Shown: in pieces, positions 1 to 7,837 of the stretch
Layout of the letters: every line of letters starts with the position of its first letter
Position numbering within the stretch: the stretch's first letter is position 1
Source: Flavobacteriaceae bacterium
GTDB taxonomy: Bacteria > Bacteroidota > Bacteroidia > Flavobacteriales > Flavobacteriaceae
Direction: 5' to 3'
Assembly: GCA_026710085.1 (NCBI GenBank)
Contig: JAPORT010000017.1
Span: 1 to 64,000, forward strand
DNA length: 64,000 bases
Translations under genes and position numbers: made by a program
Notes under the pieces: generated by a model
What the model was told of the DNA's origin: nothing
Seen by the model: the letters and a program-made list of their open reading frames with translations, nothing else
Database searches by the model: none

Positions 1-7
1 TTTAATT

Positions 8-952
8 TTGGAGCCATTAAAATTTCAAAAGGTGCGTTTTTTAATAGCAGCTCCCAAAGAGCCACAAGCCAAGTGGATTCGTTCTTTTCGACAAATAGCC
101 CCCCACATTCCTTTGGACGTTGGAGGTACATCGCCTTATCCAGACCACGTTCAGTGCATTATGGTATGGGGGAAACAGGGAATAGATTATTCAAAATTTA
201 AAAATCTAAAATTGATTTATTCGATGGGAGCTGGTGCGGATCATATTGTATGGGATCCATCGGTTTCAAAAAAGATTCCAATTTGTCGTATCGTCGATCC
301 GCAGATGGCTTTTTCAATGAGTAATTATATTGTCACAGCTGTTTTAAACTACCACCGGCATTGGTATGATTTTATTGAACTAAAAAAAGTAAAACAATGG
401 AAGCAATATGATTACGATGAGCGAGAGTTAAGAATAGGGATTTTAGGTCTCGGTCATTTGGGGATGGATGCTGCTAAAAAACTGAGTATTTTGGGACATC
501 AAGTGATGGGATATAGTTTGAGCCCCAAAAAAACCAGTTTTCCGACCTATAGTGGCCATCAATTGGATGCCTTTTTATCCCAAATCAATGTCTTGGTGTG
601 TACGGTTCCACTGACTACCAAAACAAAAGGATTACTCAATATGGAGTTATTTAAAAAATTCAGAGAACCTACGTATTTGATCAATGTGGCTCGAGGAAAA
701 ATTCAAAAAGAAAAGGATATTCTCAAAGCCATTGACCAAGGGATTCTAACGGGAGCTTGTCTTGATGTTTTTGAAACAGAACCCTTACCATCAGATAGCC
801 TTCTCTGGAACCATCATAAAATCATGATTACCCCACATAATGCCAGTTTTTCATTTCCAAAAGAAGGGGTCCATCAAGTCTTGGAAAATTTTCGAAGAGT
901 CCGTGTCGGAGAACCATTATTGCATCAGGTTCACTCTAATCGAATGTATTAA
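8..952 (+). CDS. D-2-hydroxyacid dehydrogenase, GhrA-like
   Basis: Predicted NAD(P)-dependent reductase of 2-oxoacids such as glyoxylate or hydroxypyruvate. The 314-residue protein has the family's usual length. It shows a Rossmann motif GILGLGHLG near residue 145, the substrate-binding arginine in NVARGK, the acidic partner in the CLDVFETEPLP segment, and the catalytic histidine in ITPHNASF. The overall pattern resembles E. coli GhrA more than SerA, because no ACT domain follows. The start used is TTG at base 8. Only seven bases lie upstream and they contain no in-frame stop, so a slightly longer N-terminus outside the window cannot be excluded. A GNAT gene follows 19 bases downstream on the same strand and may share the transcript. 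Function is from family membership; the true substrate is unknown. Confidence 0.85.
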   Translation: MEPLKFQKVRFLIAAPKEPQAKWIRSFRQIAPHIPLDVGGTSPYPDHVQCIMVWGKQGIDYSKFKNLKLIYSMGAGADHIVWDPSVSKKIPICRIVDPQMAFSMSNYIVTAVLNYHRHWYDFIELKKVKQWKQYDYDERELRIGILGLGHLGMDAAKKLSILGHQVMGYSLSPKKTSFPTYSGHQLDAFLSQINVLVCTVPLTTKTKGLLNMELFKKFREPTYLINVARGKIQKEKDILKAIDQGILTGACLDVFETEPLPSDSLLWNHHKIMITPHNASFSFPKEGVHQVLENFRRVRVGEPLLHQVHSNRMY

Positions 953-971
953 TAGCTTCTAAATTTTCATT

Positions 972-1538
972 TTGATTGATATTCGAATAGCCCAATCTGA
1001 AAAAGACCTTATTGGTATTAAGACTCTTTTGTCAGAAAATCATCACTCTAACCTTTCTAAAAAAGAACAATATTCAGAAGGGTTTATCACCATCAACTAC
1101 TCTCTAGATGATTTAAAGGCATTGCATGAAATCGCTTCATCAGTCATTGCCGTCGACAACAACAAAGTCGTTGGCTATGCATTAGCAGCGACAAAACATT
1201 CCACAAGAATTCATCATATGCTCGACGATTTAATTCAATTTATCGAAAACACAAAGTATCAATCGATACAACTCAAAAAAGCTAAATATATCGTTGTGGG
1301 ACAACTGTGCGTTTCTAAATCATATCGTCGACAGAAAATCGCTCAAAACATTTACAAAGGATTCCAGCGGAACTATCGTAGTCACTACGACTATTGTATT
1401 ACTTCTGTCGATTTAAAAAATCAGGGATCTCTTAAAGCTCATCGATTACGAGGGTTTAAAGAAATTCAAACCACGCATTATAAAAGCAATTCCTATAGTG
1501 TTGTTCTATGGGATTGGAATGAGTCAAGAAAGAGATAG
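972..1538 (+). CDS. GNAT-family N-acetyltransferase
   Basis: 188 residues with the GNAT core: a beta strand ending in VVGYALAATK (about residues 66-75), then YIVVGQLCVSKSYRRQKIAQNIYKG-like motif A, in which RRQKIAQ corresponds to the acetyl-CoA pyrophosphate loop (Q/RxxGxA, with the Gly replaced by Lys). The C-terminal part, with HRLRGFKEI, is the usual strand 6-helix 4 region. The start is probably TTG at 972; an in-frame TAA lies at 960-962 and no ATG is available nearby. The substrate cannot be predicted. It follows the dehydrogenase closely on the same strand, so co-transcription is likely. Confidence 0.75.
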   Translation: MIDIRIAQSEKDLIGIKTLLSENHHSNLSKKEQYSEGFITINYSLDDLKALHEIASSVIAVDNNKVVGYALAATKHSTRIHHMLDDLIQFIENTKYQSIQLKKAKYIVVGQLCVSKSYRRQKIAQNIYKGFQRNYRSHYDYCITSVDLKNQGSLKAHRLRGFKEIQTTHYKSNSYSVVLWDWNESRKR

Positions 1539-1560
1539 GAGGGGAATTAAAAATCTTAAA

Positions 1561-1995
1561 TCAATATCGAATCGGCGCCCCAAATAAAAAACATAGAAGA
1601 CTTAATCCATAAAAAATAATGATTCGAAAAAATAATTTTTCAGGATTCAATTGTCTCAAGTGCAAAGTATAACCGAGGGTGACTAAAAAAACAGCCAAAA
1701 AATTGACCGCCGGTTGCTCTAGAAGTACAAACCGTTGAACTGAGGAATTGAAAATTTCTGAAAACTTAAGTTGATTCCAAAGTTTATAATGGGGAGAGAC
1801 AAAATAATGGATGGTTAATAGGGTTAGTTGTAAGTATGCTAGTACTAGAGAATATCGAACGATGGAGAAGTAATGTTTTGAAGGGTTTTTATTCTTATAA
1901 AGAAAGAAAATTCCTAGCATGATACTAAGTCCAAGCAATCCAATTAACAAATAGGTAATGATGAGTTGTGCAAACAAAAAGCTTTGATAAAACAT
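1561..1995 (-). CDS. small integral membrane protein, unknown function
   Basis: 144 residues with about four hydrophobic segments (near residues 10-30, 45-65, 92-112 and 120-140), so it is almost certainly an inner-membrane protein. No catalytic or binding motif was recognised. It is convergent with the GNAT gene and divergent from uvrC, which implies its own promoter in the 120-base gap before uvrC. The ATG start fits the first hydrophobic segment. No family assigned. Confidence 0.6.
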   Translation of the reverse strand: MFYQSFLFAQLIITYLLIGLLGLSIMLGIFFLYKNKNPSKHYFSIVRYSLVLAYLQLTLLTIHYFVSPHYKLWNQLKFSEIFNSSVQRFVLLEQPAVNFLAVFLVTLGYTLHLRQLNPEKLFFRIIIFYGLSLLCFLFGAPIRY

Positions 1996-2121
1996 CAGTC
2001 TCGTGGATTAATGATGAATTTTAAAAAACACAAAACGAGTGATATTGCAATTAGTTTCGGTGGTTTAATTTAAGATAAGTTATCTTGATATTTAGATTTT
2101 TTATTCCATTTTAGAGAATTG

Positions 2122-3942
2122 ATGACGAGGACAGAATTAGAGTCACAAATCAAAGAATTACCTCATGAATGTGGGGTCTATCAGTTTTATGATCAAAAGA
2201 ATAGGTTACTTTATGTGGGGAAGGCTAAAAACTTAAACAAAAGGGTCAAATCCTATTTTAAGACCAAGCATGATCATCGGAAAATCCAAATGATGGTGAG
2301 CCGAATCCATCGATTGGAAACGACGGTTGTTGAAACGGAGCTCGATGCGTTGCTACTAGAAAACAATTTGATCAAACAATATCAACCTCGTTATAATGTG
2401 ATGCTCAAAGATGATAAAACCTATCCATGGCTTTGTATTAAAAAAGAACGTTTTCCAAGAGTTTTTTATACCCGAAAAAAAATCAAGGATGGTTCGGAAT
2501 ACTTTGGACCCTATCCAAATTTTAAGACGGTACGTACCTTAATGGATTTAACCAAGGCGTTATATCCACTCAGAACTTGTCATTATGATTTAAGCGAAGA
2601 AAAAATCTTTCAAAAAAAGTATAAAGTTTGTCTAGAATACCATATAGGGAATTGCAAAGGGCCTTGTGAAGCAAAATTTGAAGAAAATGACTATAATCAA
2701 AACATCCGGCAGGTTAGAAAAATTTTCAATGGAAATTTTAAGGATTCTTTAAGCGGTTTTAAAATACAGATGAAACAATATGCGGATAACGAAGAATTTG
2801 AAAGGGCTCAAGAGATTAAAGAAAAAATGGAAAGCCTTGAAGATTATCAAAAAAAATCCATGATTGTTCATCCGACAATCCACAATTTGGATGTTTATAG
2901 CATCCTTTCGGACCCTTCATACGCTTATGTCAATTATCTTCAAGTCAATCATGGTGCGATTGTTCGATGCCACACCATGGAAATCAAAAAAAAATTAGAT
3001 GAGGATAACGCCACATTATTGACTTTGACGGTTATCGAACTGCGGCAGCGATTTGACCGTCAATCGAATCATATTATTGCTTCACATCCATTTGTTTTGG
3101 ATGAAAAAACAATCATCAAGGTTCCTCAAAAAGGAGATAAAAAAAAACTGATCGAACTCTCTCTGAGAAATGCCAAATATTTTCGAATCGAACGATTCAA
3201 GCAAATGAAAATAACCGACCCTAGTCGTCATATCGATCGCATGATGCAACAGATGAAAAAAGATTTGCGACTCAAGGTGGAACCTCGTCATATCGAATGC
3301 TTTGATAACTCCAATATTCAAGGCACTCATCCCGTATCGGCCTGTGTGGTTTTTCGAAATGGGAAACCAAGTAAAAAAGAATACCGACATTACAATATTA
3401 AAACGGTCATGGGACCTGATGACTTTGCATCGATGGAAGAGGTGATTTTAAGACGTTATAAACGATTGGTAGAGGAAAATGCTTCATTACCAGCATTGAT
3501 TATTGTGGATGGTGGAAAAGGACAACTGTCTTCTTGTTTGAAAAGTTTGGAAGTATTGGGTTTAAAAGACAAAATCACCGCTATTGGGATTGCTAAAAAA
3601 TTAGAAGAAATATTTCTCCAAAATGATTCACAACCGCTTTATATCGATAAACGATCAGAAACGCTTCAAGTCATTCAAATGGCGCGTGATGAAGCGCATC
3701 GGTTCAGTTTAAACCACCATCGATCTAAAAGATCTAAAAGCAGTTTGTCTTCGAAGTTGGACTTCATCCCGGGTGTGGGTGAAAAAACCAAAACGAAATT
3801 GCTCGGAAAATTCAAATCTTTAAAACGAATTGAGACGGCTCCTTTAATTGAATTCCAAAAAATTTTAGGCCAACAAAGAGGTCAAAAAATATTTGAAGAA
3901 ATTCAAAAATTAAGCGATAAGACACCAACGGAAAACTTATAA
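2122..3942 (+). CDS. uvrC: excinuclease ABC subunit C
   Basis: UvrC makes both incisions beside UvrB-bound lesions in nucleotide excision repair. The protein has the N-terminal GIY-YIG nuclease (CGVYQFYD ... LLYVGKAKNL), the conserved NNLIKQYQPRYN helix, the Cys-containing CKGPCEAK region, a UVR domain for UvrB binding around residues 205-240, the RNase H-like C-terminal nuclease (IECFDNSNIQG, IIVDGGKGQL) and helix-hairpin-helix motifs at the end (IPGVGEKTKTKLL). The length of about 606 residues is normal. A TTG lies immediately before the ATG chosen here. The 3' end overlaps the end of the convergent UDP-glucose dehydrogenase gene by six bases. Confidence 0.97.
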   Translation: MTRTELESQIKELPHECGVYQFYDQKNRLLYVGKAKNLNKRVKSYFKTKHDHRKIQMMVSRIHRLETTVVETELDALLLENNLIKQYQPRYNVMLKDDKTYPWLCIKKERFPRVFYTRKKIKDGSEYFGPYPNFKTVRTLMDLTKALYPLRTCHYDLSEEKIFQKKYKVCLEYHIGNCKGPCEAKFEENDYNQNIRQVRKIFNGNFKDSLSGFKIQMKQYADNEEFERAQEIKEKMESLEDYQKKSMIVHPTIHNLDVYSILSDPSYAYVNYLQVNHGAIVRCHTMEIKKKLDEDNATLLTLTVIELRQRFDRQSNHIIASHPFVLDEKTIIKVPQKGDKKKLIELSLRNAKYFRIERFKQMKITDPSRHIDRMMQQMKKDLRLKVEPRHIECFDNSNIQGTHPVSACVVFRNGKPSKKEYRHYNIKTVMGPDDFASMEEVILRRYKRLVEENASLPALIIVDGGKGQLSSCLKSLEVLGLKDKITAIGIAKKLEEIFLQNDSQPLYIDKRSETLQVIQMARDEAHRFSLNHHRSKRSKSSLSSKLDFIPGVGEKTKTKLLGKFKSLKRIETAPLIEFQKILGQQRGQKIFEEIQKLSDKTPTENL

Positions 3943-5364
3943 GTCAACCCCAATTTTATAGAGGTATCGAGTATCACTAATGCTTTTGGAGTCGACAATA
4001 TCACGTCCATCAAAGATTTTTAATTCGTTTTTTGAACCATTGATGATTCGATTCCAATCAAGATCTTTGAATTCATCCCATTCGGTAACAATAGCAATCG
4101 CAGAAGCATCCTCTATAGCCTCTCGTAAACAAGAATGTATGGTTAAAGCTTTCATTTTTTGATTGAAATTGGAACCTGATTGTTCTAATTCACGGTGGTA
4201 GGATAGTAGATCGGCTTGTATTCTTTTTGAAGCAACCATGGGATCATAAACCGATAAAAGGAATCCCAATTCCAAAAGTTTGTAGCCTATTTTTATGGCC
4301 GGAGATTCTCGAGAGTCATTGGTATTTTTTTTAAAGGCCCAACCCAAAAGACATACGCTTTGTTCCGATCTTTTTACACTAGTGTCTTTTTCTAAATGTT
4401 CAATGATTAACTCGGTAAAACGGTGGGTTTGGTAGTGGTTGATGTGTATAATGCTTTCCCAATAATCGGCCACCTGATTCAATCCTAAAGTTTGACACAT
4501 GTACACCAAGTTGAGGACATCTTTTTTAAAACAACTCCCTCCAAACGCTACCGAACACTTTAAAAACATTGGTCCAATTCGTTGGTCCATGCCAATGGCC
4601 TCGGCGACTTCATGGATGTTGGCTCCCGTCTTTTCACAAAGAGCACTGAGGGCATTGATTGAAGAAATTCTCTGCGCTAACATGGCATTAGAAGCTAATT
4701 TGGATAATTCTGCGGACCAAATATTTGAGGTGAGGATTTTTTCTTTGGGGATCCAACGCTGATAGATATTGACTAATTGTCTGATGGCTTGTTGACCTTT
4801 GGTTGTGGGATCTCCTCCAATAAGCACTCGATCAGAATAAAACAGATCTTCAATGGCGGTCCCTTCTGCTAGAAATTCAGGATTGGATAGGACTTCAAAG
4901 TGCACCGTTTGGTTTTGTTGTTTGAAGACGTCTTTAATTTTTTCAGCCGTTCTCACAGGAAGTGTTGACTTTTCGATAACGATTTTATCGGATTGAGCCA
5001 CTTTCCCAATTCGCTTGGCACATTGTTCCACATAGGTTAGGTCCGCAGCCATTCCTTTTCCTTCACCGCTGGTTTTGGTGGGGGTATTCACGGCCATAAA
5101 TATCATTTCTGATTTCAGGATAGCGTCATCAATATCACTGCTGAAAAACAGATTTTTTCCTCGTACCTTTTGGATGACTTCTTGGAGTCCTGGTTCATAA
5201 ACTGGTAATAGAGATAAGTCTGGGGAATTCCATGCTTCTATTTTTTTTTGATTAATATCGACTACAGTAACTTTAATTTCTGGACACTTTAATGCAATGA
5301 CTGCCATCGTAGGGCCCCCAACATAACCCGCACCAATACAACAAATATTTTTTATTGAATTCAA
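3937..5364 (-). CDS. UDP-glucose 6-dehydrogenase
   Basis: Oxidises UDP-glucose to UDP-glucuronate for capsule, exopolysaccharide or LPS sugar synthesis. It has an N-terminal NAD-binding GAGYVGGPTM, the EKSTLPVRTAE and NPEFLAEGTA signatures of the family, and the active-site cysteine in FGGSCFKKDV. The 475-residue length and motif wording are those of the eukaryotic-like UGDH subgroup that is also common in Bacteroidota. The start is TTG at 5364, which gives the expected MNSIKNICCIGAGY N-terminus; no ATG is better placed. It stands alone; no polysaccharide cluster is seen next to it. Confidence 0.95.
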   Translation of the reverse strand: MNSIKNICCIGAGYVGGPTMAVIALKCPEIKVTVVDINQKKIEAWNSPDLSLLPVYEPGLQEVIQKVRGKNLFFSSDIDDAILKSEMIFMAVNTPTKTSGEGKGMAADLTYVEQCAKRIGKVAQSDKIVIEKSTLPVRTAEKIKDVFKQQNQTVHFEVLSNPEFLAEGTAIEDLFYSDRVLIGGDPTTKGQQAIRQLVNIYQRWIPKEKILTSNIWSAELSKLASNAMLAQRISSINALSALCEKTGANIHEVAEAIGMDQRIGPMFLKCSVAFGGSCFKKDVLNLVYMCQTLGLNQVADYWESIIHINHYQTHRFTELIIEHLEKDTSVKRSEQSVCLLGWAFKKNTNDSRESPAIKIGYKLLELGFLLSVYDPMVASKRIQADLLSYHRELEQSGSNFNQKMKALTIHSCLREAIEDASAIAIVTEWDEFKDLDWNRIINGSKNELKIFDGRDIVDSKSISDTRYLYKIGVDL

Positions 5365-5524
5365 ACCGTATGATATCTAAAAAGCAAAACTAAGAATAAG
5401 AGATATGGTTCATCAATGGAATTGTTCCTTTAATTTTTATTGGAAAATGATAAGTTTTCTGAGTTTTGCATAACCGAATAGGATCCTTTGATTTAGCAAA
5501 GTCTTCTTGCCAACTTAAAAAAAC

Positions 5525-6100
5525 ATGCAAAGAGGAAACAAACAAGAACTTCGAAGTTATTATAGTCATCAAAGATTTGTCTTATCAGACCAAAGACATG
5601 CCAAATATTCCGAAATGATAACCAACCAAACAAGATCTCTTAATGTATGGTCCTATCAGAATTATCATGTTTATCTGACTTCTGAAAATCCGAATCATAA
5701 AGAAGTGAAAACTTTTCAACTGATTGATCTATTGTGGAAAAAGAAAAAACAAGTATTTGTTCCAAAAGTCAATGGACAAGAATTAGAAATACATCCATTC
5801 TCTAAAAACACTTTATTGAGAAACAATCAATGGTTGATTCCGGAACCTACGGAGATAGATAAAGAAAATCCAGAAATACTTCAAGTTGCTTTTTTGCCTT
5901 TAATTGTGGCAGACCAAAGGGGGTACAGACTGGGTTATGGAAAAGGGTATTATGACCGATTTTTAAATCAATGCGTATCATCAATATTAAAAATTGGATT
6001 GGGGTTTTTTGCTCCGATTCAATCAATTGAAGATGTCCACTCTGCAGATCAAAAACTCAATTATTTGATTACTCCTAAGAAAATCTATGAATTTGATTGA
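5525..6100 (+). CDS. 5-formyltetrahydrofolate cyclo-ligase
   Basis: Converts 5-formyl-THF to 5,10-methenyl-THF with ATP, recycling the stored folate form. The 191-residue protein has the N-terminal basic helix (KQELRSYYSHQR), the VPKV strand and the diagnostic GYGKGYYDRFL motif near residue 140. The ATG at 5525 gives a normal N-terminus. It is divergent from the UDP-glucose dehydrogenase gene, with about 160 bases between them that must hold both promoters. Confidence 0.9.
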   Translation: MQRGNKQELRSYYSHQRFVLSDQRHAKYSEMITNQTRSLNVWSYQNYHVYLTSENPNHKEVKTFQLIDLLWKKKKQVFVPKVNGQELEIHPFSKNTLLRNNQWLIPEPTEIDKENPEILQVAFLPLIVADQRGYRLGYGKGYYDRFLNQCVSSILKIGLGFFAPIQSIEDVHSADQKLNYLITPKKIYEFD

Positions 6101-6128
6101 TTCAAGTACAACAGAAAACTGAAAAATA

Positions 6129-6570
6129 GGGAAGTTAAAATCATCGATGATTCGAATACAGATATTGTCAATCATCGGTTGGTTAGGGATAAAAACACGT
6201 TTCTACCATTTGATTTCTATGATGCTCGGATTTATTCTAGAGAAGTGGCACATTAGGGCGTCGACAAAACACCTAAAATGTGGGGTATCTCAATCTCATT
6301 CCTTGCGGTGTGGTGATAATCCTTTCTCGGTTCTTTATGATTCCGAAGAAACGGAATTAGTATAGTACGTATGAAGAATATACAGAAGTGATGCAATAGA
6401 AACTGCTCGATATTGAATTTTCTAATATGCGACGTCAACATTCCGATTCACCAAATCCTTATGTCGATGCCGTGATTTCATTCAGTATTGATGGAGCTTA
6501 TGGTCTCAACTCAAAAATTAAATGGCATGTCTTCAATACTCAATTATCTATCCCAATCATTTTCAATTAA
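6129..6570 (+). pseudogene. decayed gene of unknown family
   Basis: This stretch reads as broken coding sequence. One frame from about 6140 gives protein-like sequence (NHRLVRDKNTFLPFDFYDAR) up to a stop at 6254-6256. After a frame change, sequence resumes around 6328 and runs to TAA at 6568-6570. It contains two in-frame TAG codons (6358-6360 and 6397-6399) but otherwise has composition typical of a globular protein (PNPYVDAVISFSIDGAYG). It is followed at once by a terminator hairpin, which fits the end of a former gene. I do not recognise the family. Confidence 0.45.
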
Positions 6571-6583
6571 AATCATCCCCTCT

Positions 6584-6609
6584 CCCACTTTGGTGTGGGT
6601 TTTATTTCT
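6584..6609 (+). terminator. intrinsic terminator after the decayed gene
   Basis: A short stem CCCAC / GTGGG (6584-6588 with 6595-6599) with a six-base loop is followed by a T-rich run (TTTTATTTCTTT). It sits 14 bases after the stop of the decayed gene and ahead of the HEPN/MNT pair. Confidence 0.55.
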
Positions 6610-6732
6610 TTCCAAATCCCTTTTTTTCTTTCAGATACTAGAAAAGGCGAACACGAAAAACATCATTGCAAGCCAGTCGATGATTCAAAGATGTTCGAGG
6701 TTTTTCGTATCTTTGAGTTTCAAGAAGAGAGC

Positions 6733-7050
6733 ATGATTACAGAAAAAGAAAAAGAAATCATCATTCAAGAAATGGCCCCTTATGAACCAAAAGAAATTGG
6801 TGTTTTTGAGAATAACACTGAATCGATGAGAATATTATATTCTTTAAACAAGCCTTGTGGTTGGGATTTTATTGAATTATGGAACAATTTAGAGGAAAAG
6901 TTACGTAAAAAAATTGATTTTATTGAACTAAGCGAAGTCTCGATACAACGCCATTATCTACAAAAACAAATCGCGGAGAATAAAGAAATGTTTTATTACC
7001 ATGACCCGATTAGAGAACGATCTGAGAATACTACACATCGTCCAAGATGA
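6733..7050 (+). CDS. MNT nucleotidyltransferase-type antitoxin with lost catalytic motif
   Basis: About 105 residues, beginning MITEKEKEIII. It aligns by eye with MntA-like minimal nucleotidyltransferases, which inactivate a partner HEPN toxin by adding AMP. The flanking parts are normal: an N-terminal helix, the strand KEIGVF, then ILYSLNKPCG and DFIELWNNLEEKL followed by KKIDFIEL. The catalytic GS(x)nDxD element expected between KEIGVF and ILYSL is missing: the sequence goes from GVFENNTESMR straight to ILYSL, without the Gly-Ser or the Asp-x-Asp. The frame extends upstream to 6595, but that part overlaps the terminator hairpin and is unlikely to be translated. The gene overlaps the HEPN gene by 50 bases. 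It is probably inactive as an enzyme, though it might still bind the toxin. Confidence 0.65.
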   Translation: MITEKEKEIIIQEMAPYEPKEIGVFENNTESMRILYSLNKPCGWDFIELWNNLEEKLRKKIDFIELSEVSIQRHYLQKQIAENKEMFYYHDPIRERSENTTHRPR

Positions 7051-7357
7051 AATTCATTCTATTTTCAATCATCTTTCATCACATAATGCATACCAAGATT
7101 TTGAAAAAGATTACCTAGTTCAATGCGTTTGCTACAAAAGTATCGTGTTTATTGGAAATGCACTCAAAGACATCTCTGAAGATTTAAGGTTGGAACACCC
7201 GCATATTCCATGGCATAAAGCGATTGGATTAAGAGATAAGTTAGCTCATCTTTATGAAGAATTGAAAGTGAATATTATTTGGGATACGGTTCAAATGGAT
7301 TATCCACGGTTAACATCTCAAATAACACAACTCATGAAGGACATCTCCAATAGATAG
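7001..7357 (+). CDS. HEPN-domain (HepT/DUF86) RNase toxin
   Basis: 118 residues, all helical by composition, with the HEPN RNase motif Rx4HxY seen as RDKLAHLY near residue 88, preceded by IPWHKAIG as in DUF86/HepT proteins. HepT toxins cleave RNA (tRNA in studied cases) and are held in check by an MNT partner that AMPylates the tyrosine of this motif. The ATG at 7001 overlaps the MNT gene end by 50 bases, typical of a coupled pair. The toxin motif is intact while the partner's catalytic motif is not. Confidence 0.8.
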   Translation: MTRLENDLRILHIVQDEIHSIFNHLSSHNAYQDFEKDYLVQCVCYKSIVFIGNALKDISEDLRLEHPHIPWHKAIGLRDKLAHLYEELKVNIIWDTVQMDYPRLTSQITQLMKDISNR

Positions 7358-7837
7358 AGAGTCCCCTCCGAATAAAACATCAGAACCATCCAACATCATA
7401 CGATAATACTCTAAAATTTCTGGACATTGATTCATCACTTCATAACAGCCTGAAATATCATGTCTTTGGTAGATGAATGGAAATTGAAACCCTGGACTTC
7501 GGTCTGATGATTGGTTCTTTATTTTTGAAAACATCCGCAGAACTGATCTGAATCCGAAATGCCATGATTTAAAAGTTAAGAATATTCTAAAGATTTTAAA
7601 TTTGTAGTAGTGCTAGTTCAATACGACACAATTGAAAGAGTGTTTAAATCTGATGTCCAAAACTTAGACACTCCTTACCGAACAAAATTACAATAAGACA
7701 GCAAGTCCAAGCTATCCTTTTAGTTCGAGAAATTGGACTAAAATCAGTAAAGTATCTAACTATATTGATCGTGTCTTTCTCAAAACAAAAGGCTTGTGAT
7801 AATGTTTATTTTAGCCTCCATCTTTCAACAATAATGT
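7358..7837. other. 480-base gap between HEPN/MNT pair and DUF2723 gene
   Basis: No convincing gene. A minus-strand open frame of 74 codons (7310-7534) has protein-like sequence but no family match and overlaps the HEPN gene end, so it could be a gene scrap. The rest is AT-rich and must contain the promoter of the DUF2723 gene; no clear TAnnTTTG box could be fixed. Confidence 0.4.

Noticed and set aside
7310..7534. 74-codon minus-strand frame as a gene
   Set aside because: Overlaps the HEPN gene end and has no recognised family or promoter; mentioned only as a possible scrap.
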